A stretch of DNA of 64,000 nt from Cordilura impudica (lineage: Eukaryota; Arthropoda; Insecta; Diptera; Scathophagidae): positions 111,303,625 to 111,367,624 of the forward strand of contig OY821517.1 in assembly GCA_963682025.1 (NCBI GenBank). Reading direction: 5' to 3'. Position 1 is the stretch's first letter, and the number at the start of each line of letters is the position of its first letter. The notes beneath the pieces were generated by a model. That model had not been told where the DNA came from. It was given only the letters and a program-made list of their open reading frames with translations, and did no database searches. Shown here piece after piece: positions 11,416 to 24,448 of the stretch. The position numbers and the translations under genes were made by a program.

Positions 11416-12689
11416 TGCTAGGAAAAAAGGCTAAGAGGAAAAACGTTTATTAAAATTTTTTCGTTATCACTTCTTAAAAAAAAGCGATTCTTTAATTGCC
11501 AACTGTCATCAAAATAACTATAATACATGTTATAAAAAAAAAACAACATCAAACTTAATGATAATAAATTGCTTGGGGATTTCCACAACAATTACTGGCA
11601 AAGCACTTTCAGGAAATATTGGGAGAGCACCGTGTACAATAATTTGACAGTGCTTTCTTTTCGGTATAAATATTGTAGAAATGAAAAAATCCTGGCTTGA
11701 AATTAATTTCACTATTAAGTATTTACAAAAGCAATTGATAAACTAATGCCGTTGGCTTTTAATCATTATATCCACAAAATATTATTCTTATGCTTATTGT
11801 TTGATAATATTAAAATTATTATTCTAAATCATTTTGTTTTCCGATTAAGTACAATTTTTTTTTTTTTTTTTTTTGAATTTCGTTTTTATATTCAGTTGTC
11901 ATTTGAAACGTTTTATATCTTTTGACTTAGGAATTGCTTTGTGACAGTATCCTTTAGCAAAAAACAAAAAATATCAAATTCAAATACAAAGAAAACCATT
12001 TTTCAACAATTTACATTACTGAACTGATTTTGCTTTGATGTTATATTGTTATCTTTAGTTTTTGAACGTACATATTTATATATTAATTTCCCTCTAACGG
12101 TCGTAATATGACAAACGTCATGCTGCATTCATTTGCAGAACATAAATGGTAAGATTTTTAAAAGAACGCGATTGTTACAAAGGAGATGAAAAAAAGTATC
12201 CCAAGGGCCTGGAATCAAATTACGCAACATAATATTTCAACATTGTTTCTTTTTTTTTTTGTAATTGTTCTGAAAAAAAAATATATATCTATATATACTA
12301 AGATATAGTTAGATAATAAACAAAACATTTCAACTGAAAAAGACAGTATATTTCCTTTATTTAATTAAATAAAAAATATATGTATGAACAAAGGTGTACA
12401 AAATAACAAGAAATTCTATTACTTGTTTTACATTATTTTTAAGCATAATTGGGTAATTCAAAATAACAGAGTTAGGCAAGTAGCACAGAAAGCATAATAG
12501 TGTATGTCGTATAAATAATCATTACATATTACGTACGAGCCGGATAATATAACTATGAAACAAATTGAGTAGTTTTTCATTTCAGAAGAACTTTAAAGTT
12601 TCAAAGGATTACATTAAACCAAAAAATATTTAAATATTTACAATTGCCTTACAAAGGCATTAGTAGCAATTTTATAAATCTTTTTATTT
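11416..12689. other. AT-rich sequence without a recognisable feature
   Basis: Contains long T and A runs (about 11858-11874 and 12246-12260) and nothing else that can be supported. Confidence 0.35.
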
Positions 12690-13565
12690 TAAAGGGAAGC
12701 CAATAAAGTCTGTTCATAATGGCATCTGTCAGTATGCTTTCAAAATTTCCAAAAAATTCTTTCGGAAAAATTATGTAGAGAGTTCAAGACTCCGGAAAGA
12801 TGTGAAAATGACTTCTTTCAGCACACTCCTCACAGGATTTGTCAAAGATTCGCAGAACCATTGAAGACTGTGAGAGTAGTCTGGTTAGAAACACACTCCG
12901 CAGTACCTATTGAAAATGCGAAATGTTTCGTGCCACTTTTCAGTTTGTTTCCTTCGCCGCAACTCTTGAACCACTGTTCTTGTTTGACCTGAAGATACTT
13001 TTTGGGATCTACTCCGCGATCTGTTACTTCAGATTATACTTGGAGTGTGGCCAATTTATTTTTTTACCGACCATACCAATAGCCCATGCCTTTAAGCAAA
13101 AATGGGAATGGGTGCCGCCACGACAAACTAGGAAATTAAATTATATAAGCCAATTTTCACAAAATATCCAACATACAAGTGGGTCCGATAACGTCGTTTT
13201 TATGCTATCCAGATGCCGACAACAGCTTTTCGAGAAGCAGGCAAAATGCAACGAGGAATAGAATCCCTTACGATCTCTGTCCCTGCCAAAGGTCAAATTG
13301 GCATGCTATAATGGCGAGATCATCTGCGACACATCCACAGGAAGACTACGTTCGTAAAAAAATAAAATAAATAAAAATGTTTCGCTGGGTGGTATATGAA
13401 GCTCCTTTTTTCACACCCTTGTGTTAAAGGTTCAGTTAAATTAATATCTACGAACAACGTCATACCACTCACAATCAGATGGTCTTATCGAGCGTTGGTA
13501 TCGGGTTTCAAAAGCTGCGATAAAGTGCCACTTACCAGACCGGAATTAGACGGACGTGCTACCCA
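12690..13565 (+). pseudogene. Ty3/gypsy pol relic, RNase H and start of integrase
   Basis: The clearest part (about 12990-13250) reads GIYSAICYFRLYLECGQF, PIAHAFKQKWE, WVPPRQTRKLNYISQF and IQHTSGSDNVV, the end of reverse transcriptase/RNase H in insect gypsy elements, where the last motif usually precedes a 'DxLSR' box (here FMLSRC). Beyond a stop at 13261, frames switch but the integrase zinc-finger region is still visible: GEIICDTSTGRLR, then SHPCVKGSVKLIS. No LTRs, gag or protease are present. It is therefore a short internal fragment with several frameshifts, and its ends are approximate. No envelope gene is present. Confidence 0.8.
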
Positions 13566-13755
13566 TAGTAATGTTGGGTAAGAAATATCATTGGCTCTAG
13601 GAAATATCGCCCAATGAAAAGTCGCCCAAAAATAAAACTGAAAAATGCCCCGAAAAAACTCTCCCATACAAAAATTTCTCAGATGAAAAACTAATAATGA
13701 CCCAATTTTTTCGGATATTTTTTGCTTCCTACTTTTTTTTCATTTTTCAGTTTTA

Positions 13756-14530
13756 ACAAGTAAGAAAGTTATAGTCGGTCTAGACCGACTATACGATACC
13801 CTATACCATGTGTTTAGAGACCCTATCTCTAAGGACAAACTAACTGGATGTAGAAAATAAGCATAAACCAAATTTGAGCGGGATTTTTATCAATTTTTTT
13901 GGCTGCAGATATGAAAAAGTTCATATCGGAAGCTATATCTATAGGCCCAAAAATGGACCGATCCTGATCATGTTTGGTAAAGTCTCTTGTATTTTGCAAA
14001 AATATATACAAACAAAATTTGAGAAGAATCAGTGCAATATTTTTGTTTTTTAATAGATTTAAGTGAAGATCGGGAAGCAGCTCTGTATGGAGTCAAAGGT
14101 ATCATTTTTGGACTACTCATTAATGGATGTAATGAACGCATACAAACCCAATTTGAGTAAGATCTATATGACAATTTGGATCTTATGGCAATTTATGTCG
14201 ATTTCATAGGGGTAATTTGTATGGGGGCTAGGTCTGAACATGGACCGATTCTCACCAATTTCAATAGCGTTCATCCCATGGCCGATAAAAGCTTATATGC
14301 CAAATTTCATCAAAATATGTTAATATTGCGACCTGCAGTTTGATTACAAGCTTTACATGGACACACAGACGGACGGACGGACGGACGGACGGACATTGTT
14401 AAATCAACTCGGAAAGTAATTCTGATTCGATCGTTATAATTAAAGATGGGTCTAGGTCAAATATTTTTGGTTGTTACAAACAGCAGCACAAAGTCATTAT
14501 ACCCAAACCACATAGTGGTATAGGGTATAA
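13756..14530 (-). mobile_element. DINE-type repeat, full-length, reverse orientation
   Basis: Begins with ACAAGTAAGAAAGTTATAG and the palindrome GTCGGTCTAGACCGAC, contains (GGAC)n at about 14370-14395, and ends CACATAGTGGTATAGGGTAT. It belongs to a sub-family sharing a private 'gtcaaagg.atcatttttgg' block with the copy at 32073-32852. Confidence 0.75.
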
Positions 14531-14556
14531 AAATGACACACAAATCAAAAATGAAC

Positions 14557-14940
14557 AAGAACGAAAATTATAGTCAGTCTAGACCATCTATACGATACCC
14601 TATACCATGGTTTAGAGATCTTATTTCTTCGGTCAAACTAATTGGATATAGAAAAAAAGCATAAACCAAATTTGAGTGGCATTGTTATTAATTTTTTTTT
14701 GGCTCCAGATTTGAAAAGTTCATATCAGGTGATATATATATATGTGGACTATGTCAAAAAATTAACCAATCCTGACCATATTTGGTAAAGTCACTTATAT
14801 TTTGAAAAAATATATACAAACCAAATTTGAGAAAAATCTGTGCAATATTCTTGTTTTTTGACAGATTTAAGTGAAGATCGGGAAGCAGCTCAAGGATATC
14901 GTATAGTCGGCCTAAACCGGTTATAATTTTCTTACTTGTA
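14557..14940 (-). mobile_element. internally deleted DINE-type copy with both palindromic ends
   Basis: Reverse-orientation terminal block at the left, running as far as 'gaagatcgggaagcagctc' at about 14892, where it jumps straight to a second terminal palindrome in the opposite orientation ('tagtcggcctaaaccggtt', ending TTTTCTTACTTGT). The (GTCC)n half is absent. The structure looks like a deletion or a small fold-back derivative. Confidence 0.6.
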
Positions 14941-14960
14941 TTATAATGTATTTGTATAAA

Positions 14961-15314
14961 CCAGCAGATTCCAGCACTCAATATTCGAGTGCAATTTCTA
15001 GGCAACTTTGTTTTTCAACTTTGCCAATTCAGAAACCAACACTTTTTTGATTTATTATTATTGTGAATGATGATAACAAACTCATTAACAAACACATTAA
15101 CAAATTTAATAAACACACACGAAACATATGTATAATTTTAGCAACTTTAAATGCAGTTTACTCAAAATAAAGGAAAAAATTTAAAAATTCTTCAAATCTG
15201 GTGAACAGCTACAAAGAAATGCCTTTCGAATAATGTAAGTTTGATCAAAATCGGGGTAAAACGGTAGAACAAAACATAGGTAAAAAATATCGCCTAGCCT
15301 TTTAATATTATAGA
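14961..15314 (-). mobile_element. short non-autonomous Helitron, small family, copy 2
   Basis: On the minus strand it starts TCTATAATATTAAAAGGCTA and ends in CTGG, flanked by A and T. The 3' end retains a hairpin (GCACTCGAATATTGAGTGC) about 10 bases before CTGG, as expected of Helitrons. Confidence 0.65.
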
Positions 15315-17440
15315 TTTTTAGTATAAAGTAAAAAAAGTAATAAAAGCGTGTCTTTTACAACTGCAATTTCAGAGAAAACAGTTGACAAATAAAAATTTGT
15401 ATAGCTGTACATAAAAAGTGGGCGTAAAAGTAGGCGTGGCCCGTATAAAGCATACTGCGACCTTCCTTGGGGTGCAGAGATCGTGTGTACCAAATTTCAG
15501 AGAATTTTAAAACTGTCACTTTATAATTTCCATTACGAATTGTAGCCTCTTGGTGAGGATGACAAAAAGCTGATGGGCTCAACAACTTAATATATATTAA
15601 TATCGAATGAACTCGAAAGGCTTTCACAGCTTACCTATTTGGACCGCAGGCTGCCACTTACGGCTTATATTATCAAAACAAGCAAAAACATTGATTTTAG
15701 TATAGATATTGAAAACTAATTTTAACTTGATGATCAAACGTCACGGACTGTAATGTGACCTCATAACAAAACTGTAATGCTTCATTTTATTCGTTACTAG
15801 AGTGGACTTAAGAAGACGTTACTTTCAAACTTTTATGAAATATCCGTAAATCTTTCTGATAACTTGTAAGTAATATGTACAAAAAAAAAATAAAATAAAT
15901 TAAAATATATAAAAATCTTCTTCACTCCAGACGAAAAGAAGTAATTTATAGCGAATGACTTTAACAAACTAACAACCAATAGAACCCACTTTTTTATAGT
16001 CAACACAATAAACATGTGTCTAAATAAAACTTACTTAAGTGCAACATAAATAATATAGATGAAGTTAGACAAAACAAAAAACGAACTAGCGGTCAAATAA
16101 TGTGGCAGAAGTTGAAAAGGGGCATTTGTTAAGCAACGATTGAATCATATTATTCTTTGATATCATCTTCAAGGATATCAATACAAATAATGTATGTTCA
16201 TACGTACACAGACATTATAAGTGTTTCTTTGCCTATGTATGTGTATTTGTAAGAACTATGTCCCATATGCTTTCTAAACTCAAACAATTTTTATTTATAA
16301 GTACATTTTTTGGACACCATTTTGCTTGCTTTTTTTCTATCCACTTCATGATTATATAGTGTATGAATACGAACGTGTTTGTGCACTCTAGAAACTCAAA
16401 CAAACAAAAACAAAAACGAAAAACTTACAAAAACAAGACCTTATAATACAAATATGTTCTCAAAAAAAGACCTAAATTTATTTTGTATGGATACACCAAT
16501 TTTTTTTGATAGTACTACGGGTACATACAAATGATGTTGTTGAATTCCATTTTATTTTTTAATTCTTTTGTACACCGTGTGCAAGTAGCAGACGGAATTT
16601 TTAATGTAAACGAAAAAAGTAAATTTATTATCAACTTATTGACAAATTATCGAATATATATTTCCGATTCGTTAAGCATATCACTTTAAGATGCCGCATT
16701 GAAGTATTGGTCAATATTTTATCAAAATTCGGCCTAAATTTTTAAGCATAGTGTATGTGATTGCAGTTGTAAGTGTTTACTTGACAAAAAGACACAAAAA
16801 CTCAATCCAATATTTATGTGCTCTTGTATGTATGTGTTCATGTGTCTTAATGGCCTTGGGAGCACTGAGATTTGTAAGTGAATTCATATTTCATATTCAC
16901 TCATTCTGTTGCAAGTCTGTCGACTTTTTTCCGATGTTTTTTCTTGTTATTATAATTTTGTATAATTCTTTTCTTGTTTGTTGTTGTTACTTATTCTTTA
17001 TGAATATTTATTTTTATTTTTTGTGTACCACCTAAAAAGTAAAATAAAAAATATATTTTTTCCATCGGATTCACAAAGAGAATAAAGTGCATTTTAGGGG
17101 TACTCTTAGAATATAGTTGCTGCAGTTAAAACGTCATTGTTAACTGTACATGCAATCATTTAGAAGTATATACACATAACAGCGCAACACAAGTTTCAAT
17201 ATTTTCAATTAAAAAAAAGCAAAATATCTAACAATTTTAAAATCTCAAATGAATTAAAAAATGTTGTATTTTACAAATACGCAAATCACATTAATCTAAT
17301 TTATAATTAAAGTTATACTCGTATCTTTCTAAAGCCATTTAACACATAAATATTAAAAATAATAAGGAGGGTACGGCAGCGGTAACGGTATTCTCATGTT
17401 TAACATTATATATTACGTGCGCGATCCCAGAACTTGTAAG
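15315..17440. other. no gene recognised; decayed repeats
   Basis: At 15380-15560 'gtgggcgtaaaagtaggcgtggcc' type text resembles decayed fly repeats but has no definable ends. The remaining open frames (for example 16751-17035, hydrophobic) have no recognisable domain and are probably chance. Confidence 0.35.
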
Positions 17441-18109
17441 CACGGAAAAAATTGGTAATTCATTACTTTCATTTGAAAGGTCTCAGCCACTGCACTGTGG
17501 CCGAAAACCCCAAGTCGCGGCAAAAAATATTTACCGACAATCTAGCTTCACCAAATTGGGTATGCAGACTTCTACTATCAAAATATTGAATTTGAGAAAA
17601 AAATGGTAGGTCCACGCCCCCTTCTTCCAGTAGGCTGCCAATAAGGTTAATTTGCGAAAAAGAAAATTATGCTCACAGAACTATATTACTAAAACTTTCA
17701 CCACATAATTTGCTAGAGACATTTCTGTAAACCTTAGAAATATTTTAAGAAAAAATTATGTAGGTCGTATCAGATTTTTCGTGCGGCTCCTATAACTTAA
17801 TTTTGCGAAAGCAGCACTAAATCCTTTAAAGGTAACATAAAAGTAAACTAACGCCTTAGAACTTACTGTAAAGCCTTTTATAAATTAAGATAAAATTAAA
17901 AAAATGGGTCTATCATGCCCTCTTTTAATGGACCCCCATTTTAGTTTTTTTTTTAACGAACTTAGAATGCAGTTAATAAATTCATTTATTTTTTATTCAA
18001 TGCATAGTTTAAATTTAAAATTGCCAAACTAGTTATTAAAAACTCATGGATAAAACTGAAAAAAAAAAAAAATACAAAAATAATGGATACACATATATAT
18101 CGCAATAGA
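17440..18109. other. non-coding; possible crumb of mariner at the left
   Basis: About 17446-17487 ('tactttcatttgaaaggtc') matches part of the mariner relic at about 26560-26610. Nothing else could be assigned. Confidence 0.3.
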
Positions 18110-18560
18110 TGATATAAGGCTTAAATTACCATGGTCAGTTCCTATGTTTTCATCCGCTTCAAATTCCATCGAATAATTACCTAGCGACTCTGCGCTGACG
18201 TCAGAATCATCAGAATTATAATTTCCGCTGGAGGCTTGTGGGGATGTAAAAGGCAATTGGTGTTGTAATGATAATTCAGGCATTTTGAAAAGACCAATGA
18301 CTTCTGGAGGAAACGGAAGTTTTTTTGAATTAGTTTCACGTTCTTGCAAACATAAACTTAAAATATATGGATCAGAGCTATCCATAGCTCTATGATACAT
18401 ATCAAGTATATTGTGTACCCTTGAATCTTTTTCAGCGTGACCAGTTCGATCTTTTTTATACAATTTGTTTCGCGCCTCTGACGCATTTTCTGGAACACAA
18501 CCTACGCACTGTGGCTGAAATTTTGATTTCATTGGCCAAAAGTGCAATTTTTTTTGTCAC
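18110..18560 (-). pseudogene. RAG1/Transib-like transposase, C-terminal fragment (copy A)
   Basis: The minus-strand frame contains CVPENASEARNKLYKKDR, then RVHNILDMYHRAMDSSDPYI and an acidic serine-rich tail. Lined up by eye with the other copies here (TEEAQEARNRD in the 58983-60200 copy, LSEEAQEKRNKEY in the 27380-29510 copy) and with the end of vertebrate RAG1 (SEGNESGNKLFRRF), the Glu before 'ARN' corresponds to the third catalytic acidic residue, E962 of mouse RAG1. Everything upstream of that segment is missing or degraded beyond 18548. It is more divergent from the other three copies than they are from one another, suggesting a separate lineage. The frame remains open through to 18044 but the last residues are low-complexity. 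Confidence 0.65.
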
Positions 18561-19626
18561 CGATGTTTAGAATTTTAACGCCATTTTGTGGCTAATATAT
18601 CCAAAATATTGTAGCCAAAAAATTAGGTTAAACTATTGCTAATTGTGGGCATGGCATGCTGTCAAACTCAAATGTTTTTTTTAATTTCAGAAAAAGATGA
18701 TTTTTTGTTTTTTTATCAAACATAAATGGTTACAACTCGCAAGTTATCGTCGATAATGACCTGCGGTCTTCTTTAAAATGTTGGAAGGATCGCAGTTTTT
18801 AAATGTTGCAAGTGGTCAAAACCCTACCGTTTAACATTAAAGGAGTTCTAAAATATTTATTAAACTACTATATTAGTGTCAAATTTCAATTTAGTGGAAT
18901 CGAAGTTCCATGGAACAAAAGGGAACAAGTAGCGTATACCACCCAGAGAAAGGTGAAAGTGTCGTCTATAACACTATGTATACTTTTTTACCCGTGACGA
19001 TCCTGGGGTAGAACACTTTTTTCATTTTAAATTAATTAAAAAAAATTTCAAATTACGGTAATTTAATGTGAAAAACTTAGTTGCAACTTTCGGCGTTGAG
19101 TACTTAGCACCCAATGCACAAATTCCCAAAAAAAATAAACTTATTGCACAAAACTTTTTACGGAATTGGCGGAGTAAATTAATTTTGTTATTTCAATTTA
19201 AAATTTTTTGGGGAGTTTTTTCATTTCTTTATTAAAAATTTTGTGGACCAAATTAATTTTTTTTATAAAACGCTACAACAAAAATGCTTTAGCGAATCGA
19301 TTGCAAATTACGGGAATCAGAAGTTTTAAAAATCAAATTATTTTATTCAACGAAAGTGTTTGATTGATGCGGCGTTTAAAATTATTCCTCAAGGTTACTG
19401 TTTATATTAAATGTGGCTTATTTATCAACAGGTAATTTTTGCAAATACGTAGATAAAATTTATCATAAGGCTTTTCGCTGAGCTGTGTTCCGCTTTCGCG
19501 TCACTTGTCGTCTACTTATTTTAGTCGCTAAATATATTTCATTTTGATGGTTAAGAAAACGCAAAATTTTCACTTAAATTAAAAGCTTAACAAAATTAGT
19601 TAATAAAGTATTGCATTAAATAAGAA
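18561..19626. other. no recognisable feature
   Basis: AT-rich and without supported frames. I looked for a terminus of the RAG1-like fragment here and could not find one. Confidence 0.35.
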
Positions 19627-19952
19627 CTAGCAAATTCCAGCCCTCGAAATTCGAGTAAATTTTATTTTTTCATTAAATAAATTCAATTCACAAATCAACG
19701 CAAAAACACTAATTTTTATTACAAACACATTAACAAATTTAATAAACACACACATAGCATTGTATAATTTTATGTATGTGTTAGTAGCAACTTTAAATGC
19801 AATTTACTTAAAATGAACGAAAAAATTTAAAAACCTTCAAAACGGCTAAAAAGAAATACCTTTCAAATAATATACGTTTGGCCTAAATCGGGATAAAATG
19901 GTAGAACAAAACATCGGTCACAAGAAATCGCCTAGCCTAGTAATATTATAGA
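19627..19952 (-). mobile_element. short non-autonomous Helitron, small family, copy 3
   Basis: On the minus strand it starts TCTATAATATTACTAGGCTA and ends GGCTGGAATTTGCTAG followed by T, preceded by the perfect hairpin CTCGAATTTCGAG. This is the cleanest Helitron terminus of the family. Confidence 0.7.
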
Positions 19953-19992
19953 TAGATATGCAAAAATTTAGGAATGAATTTGGGGAGTAAGT

Positions 19993-20680
19993 TCATTATA
20001 TATATCACTATGTGGTTTGCGTATAATGACTTTGAGCTGCTGTTTGTAAGTACCAAAAATATCTGACCATCTATTATTATACTTTTCCACTCAGAATAAC
20101 TTTCTGGGTCGATTTAGCGATGTACGTTCATCCGTCCGTCTGCCCGTCTGTGTGTCCATGTAAAACTTATAATCAAACTACAAGAATATATTTGATGATA
20201 TTTAGTATATAAGCTTCTACCAGCCATAGCATGAACGCTATTGAAATTAGTGAAACTCGATTCATGTTCAGACCTAGTCCCCATACAAATGACCCCTATG
20301 AAATAGACATGAAGTGCCATAAGATCCAAATTATCATATAGATCTCAGTCAAATTGAGTTTGTATCCGTTTATTATATCCATTAATCAGTAGTCCAAAAG
20401 TAATCTCTTTAGGACAATTCTTAGTCGTATGCTCCATATAGAGCTGCTTGCAGATCTTCACTAAAATCTATCAAAAAACGAAAATATTGCACAGATTTTT
20501 CGCAAATTTGGTTTGTATACATTTTTTTCAAAATATAAGTGACTTTAGCAAATATGGTCAGGACCGGTCCATTTTTCGACCTAGTACCCACATAAATATG
20601 GGCAGCCGATTTGAACTTTTTCATATCTGCAGCCAAAAAAAATAATAACAACGCCTCGACTATAATTTCCTTACTTGTTT
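19993..20680 (+). mobile_element. DINE-type repeat, slightly shortened
   Basis: Forward copy with a short (GTCC) region around 20130. The terminal palindrome is reduced to 'cctcgactataatttcc'. It lies head to tail with the next copy. Confidence 0.7.
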
Positions 20681-22222
20681 TACCCTATACCACTATGTGG
20701 TTTGGGTATAATGACTTTGTGCTGCTGTTTGTAACAACCAAAAATATTTGACCTACACCCATCTTTAATTATACCGATCGAATCAGAACCACTATCTGAT
20801 TCGATTTAACGATGTCCATCCGTCCGTCCGTCCATCCGTCCGTCCGTCTGTGTGTCCATGTAAAGCTTTTGATCAAACTGCAGGTCGCAAATATGAATAT
20901 ATTTTGACGAAATTTGGTATTTAACCTTTTATCGGCCATGCGATGACCTAGCCCCATACAAATGAACCCTATGAAACCGACATAAGATCCAAATTATAAT
21001 ATAGATCTCAGTCAAATTGGGTTTGTATGTGTTTATTATATTCATTAATCAGTAGTCCAAAAATAATCCCTATAGGACAATTCTTAGTCATAGGTCTCAT
21101 ATAAGCTGCTTCCCGATCTTCACTTAAATCTATCAAAAAACAAACCAAGTAAGAAAATTATAGTCGGTCTACACCGACTATACGATAGCCTAAACCATGC
21201 GTTTAGAGACCCATCTCTAAGGACAAACTAACTGACATAGAAAATAAGCATAAACCAAATTTGAATGGGATTTTTATTATTTTTTTTTTTTGGCTGCAGA
21301 TATGAAAAAGTTCATACCGCATGCCATATCTATATGGGGACTAGGCCCAAAAATGGACCGATCCTGACCATGTTTGGTAAGGTCTTTTGTATTTTGCAAA
21401 AATATATACAAACAAAATTTGCGAAGAATCAGGGCAATATTTTTGTTTTTTGATAGATTTAAGTGCAGATCGGGAAGCAGCTCTACATGGGGCCTATGGG
21501 TAAGGGTTGTCCCATAGGTATAATTTTTGGGCTACTCATTAATGGATGTAATAAACGCATACAAACTCAATTTGAGTAAGATCTATATGATAATTTGGAT
21601 CTTATGGCAGTGTATGTCGATTTCATCGGGGTCATTTGTATGGGGGCTAGGTCTGAGCATGGACCGATTTTCACCAATTTTAACAGCATTCATCCTATCG
21701 CTGACAAAAGCTTATATCCCAAATTTCATCACAATATACTCATATTTGCGACCTGCAGTTTGATTACAATGTTTACATGGACACACAGACGGAAGGACGG
21801 ACGGACGAACACACGGACGGACATCGTTAAATCGAATCAGACAGTGATTCTGATTCGATCGGTATAATAAAAGATGGGTCTAGGTCAAATATTTTTGGTA
21901 GTTACAAACAGCAGCACAAAGTCATTATACCCAAACCACATAGTGGTATAGGGTATAAATATTGCACAGATTTTTCTCAAGTTTGGTTTGTATATATTTT
22001 TTCAAAATATAAGTCCATTTTTCGACCTACTCCCCATATAAATATAGCACCCGATATGAACATTTTCATATTTGCTGCAAAAAAATTAATAACAATGCCA
22101 CTCATATTTGGTTTATGCTTATTTTCTATATCGCATTAGTTGGGCCGAAATATATGGTCTCTGAACCATGGTATAGGGTATAATATGGTCGGTCTAGACC
22201 GACTATAATTTTTATACTTGTT
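20681..22222 (+). mobile_element. DINE-type repeat split by another copy
   Basis: The left half is 20681-21144 and the right half about 21957-22222. The left half stops at 'tctatcaaaaaacaaa' and the right half resumes at 'attgcacagatttttctc', exactly adjacent in uninterrupted copies. The interrupting element is the reverse copy at 21145-21956. Confidence 0.7.
21145..21956 (-). mobile_element. DINE-type repeat inserted in the 20681-22222 copy
   Basis: Reverse-oriented and complete: palindromic end at 21145, (GGAC)n near 21790-21825, and CATAGTGGTATAGGGTATAA at 21938-21957. Confidence 0.7.
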
Positions 22223-22795
22223 TATTATATCGATCGACTCCGAATCAATTGCCGCCTATGAGTCCATGTAAACCTAGTAATCAAACTAGATGAAATTTGG
22301 CATTGACCATCGGCAAATACGCTATTGAAATTGGTGGAAATTCGTGCATATTCAGACCTAACACCATACAAATGATCCCAAATCGAATTTAATTGCCTAA
22401 GACCCAAATTATCATATAGATCACAGTCAAGTTGGGTATGTCTGTATTTGCTAAACCTTATAGGACAATTCCTAATGATAGCCCGCATATAAAGCTGCTT
22501 TCCGATCGTTACTTAAACCCAATAAAAAACTAAATTTTGTTTATATACGCTTTTGTAATAATTAAATTTATCAAGTATGGTCAGGATCTGTCCACTTTTC
22601 AACTTAGTTCCCACATAAATATAGCACCCGATATCACCTTTTTTTTGGATCAGTGGTCAAAAAAATTCCACTCAGATTTAGTTTATTCTTATTTGCTATG
22701 CCCAATTACTTGGGCCTAAGACTAATTCTCTAAACGGGTGGTATAGGGTATCACATAGTCGGTCTAGACCGAGTATAATTTGCCTATTTATTTAA
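22223..22795 (+). mobile_element. 5'-truncated DINE-type copy
   Basis: Begins at the block after the (GTCC) tract ('gagtccatgtaaacc'), is strongly diverged, and ends at GTCGGTCTAGACCGAG near 22757-22772. Confidence 0.6.
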
Positions 22796-24048
22796 ATATA
22801 ACTTGATTGAATACAAAAGTTAAATAATGTTTGTGAGAAAAGTTAAGAGCAAAAGCGTGCGTAAAGATTTTTTTCCATCTCACGCTTTAAGTAATAAAAG
22901 TAAGCTATATTTGACGGCACCGGTAATCAGAAAAAGCTCACTATATCTTGACCATAGAGCAATATAGACAAGATAGTTTATTAAACTGACTAATTAGATA
23001 TTTAAGTAAGTTTTAATGAAACCATAACAAAAAAATCTAACTACACAACAAGAACTTAATTTTTTTCTGACATATCCTTAAACAACCTGCTGGTAAACTA
23101 AAATATTTTGGTTGTTGCTTCTAGCTGAGTTAAGTTGTATATACTTCAACTGTCCATTTTGTTCGTTTATCTGACAGGAATACCATGCATATCTGATAAC
23201 TTTGTACTGATTAAGGACAAGGTAGAAGAAACTAATACAAAACCTGGACTTGTTAAAAAAATCGTTACAAAAAAAAAACATGCTTTATATATGAAAATAA
23301 ACTGTTTAAAAAACAACAACATTTTATGTAAAAAAAAAAAAAACGAAAAGGTATCTTGTCAGTTAAGAATACAAGAAATTAAAAAAACAAACAACATGTA
23401 TGCAAAGCACAGTGTTTTAAATGTTTTTGCCGAAACTCAAAGACAGTAAATAATATTTCGACGATCACAAGTAGACACTTTGTAATGCCATTAAACTTTA
23501 TATTTTTTATTCGAAATATAGTAAAGGTTAGTTTCGTTTTACACCGCAGCATGACAAAAAGTATCATGAATAAACAAAACAAAATAAACAATTAAAATTA
23601 CATAAACTGATTTCTACACATACAATTCAGAATATAATTACCGCTACTTTCAAAATATAAGTTCAATAAATTATTTTTCAGTTCGTAAAATAAATTATTT
23701 TCAAATATTTTTAGTTAATACACTCATTCTCTGTATGGCACAAGGTCAACATATCTATCGCTACAAACTATAACATGCTGAGTCGAAGTAATGAGTTTTA
23801 CAGAAAAACTGTCATATATTTTTTGTAATCGGTGTAAAATTGGGTCTTTCACTCCTTCAGTTGCAATTTTATTAAAATTTGTCTAGCACCTTTTTTTGGT
23901 TTCTTTTCGTCTAAGTACATACAGCATACAAAAGTGTAATAAATATGCTAAATAAATTTAAATATAGAATCTACAGAAACGTTTATTCTATAAAATTCTA
24001 AGGCTATTTAAAAATCTCAAATAATAACTCCAAACCAAGGTATGCTTA
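22796..24048. other. no recognisable feature
   Basis: AT-rich, with poly-A runs. Small frames at 23078-23591 overlap on both strands and carry no recognisable motif. Confidence 0.35.
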
Positions 24049-24446
24049 CTGCACATACCGCACCTGTACATCTAAAGTGAGTCAACTCAAAATTTTTCAA
24101 TTTTCACTCTATCTATCCACTGTAAAAATCTTACATCGGTTTTTCTATTCTTTCGCAAAAAAAAAATACAGTTGTAACCCTCTTTGTGTTATAAGAGTAG
24201 CTTCTTTAGGATCTACTAAAAAGATATATTTTGAGTTGCACCCAAAAAACTTGCTATTTTTGGTGATCACTAAAAAATCGCAAAAACAACTACTGTTGTA
24301 TACTTATTATTCGCAATTCTTTACAATGAAACAACTGTTTTTAAATTTTATAGTAAATATTAAAAAAACCGTTTTTGCCTCTACTTAAAATTTGTAAATT
24401 TTGAGTTGACTCACTCTAGAGGTAGAGGTACAGGTGCGATATGTAG
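24049..24446. mobile_element. MITE with about 45-bp terminal inverted repeats
   Basis: The left end reads GCACATACCGCACCTGTAC...GTGAGTCAACTCAAAATTT and the right end is its inverse (AAATTTTGAGTTGACTCAC...GTACAGGTGCGATATGTAG). About 300 bases of non-coding AT-rich sequence separate the arms. I could not settle the target duplication, so the superfamily is unassigned. Confidence 0.6.
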
Positions 24447-24448
24447 TC

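Noticed and set aside
13968..14174. 68-residue frame identical to one at 32292-32498
   Set aside because: Both lie in DINE copies of the same sub-family; identity reflects recent copying of a non-coding repeat.
14364..14398. Regular GGAC repeats resembling a CRISPR or a designed array
   Set aside because: They are the (GTCY)n microsatellite of DINE-type elements in reverse; there are no spacers and the organism is eukaryotic.
16751..17035. 94-residue hydrophobic frame
   Set aside because: T-rich DNA gives hydrophobic residues by chance; no domain, splice or neighbour supports a gene.
18507..18513. CACTGTG next to the RAG1-like fragment A, which could be read as its terminus
   Set aside because: It lies within the coding sequence just before the EARN box, so it cannot be the element's end; another CACTGTG at 17493 is in the same direction and has no inverted partner.
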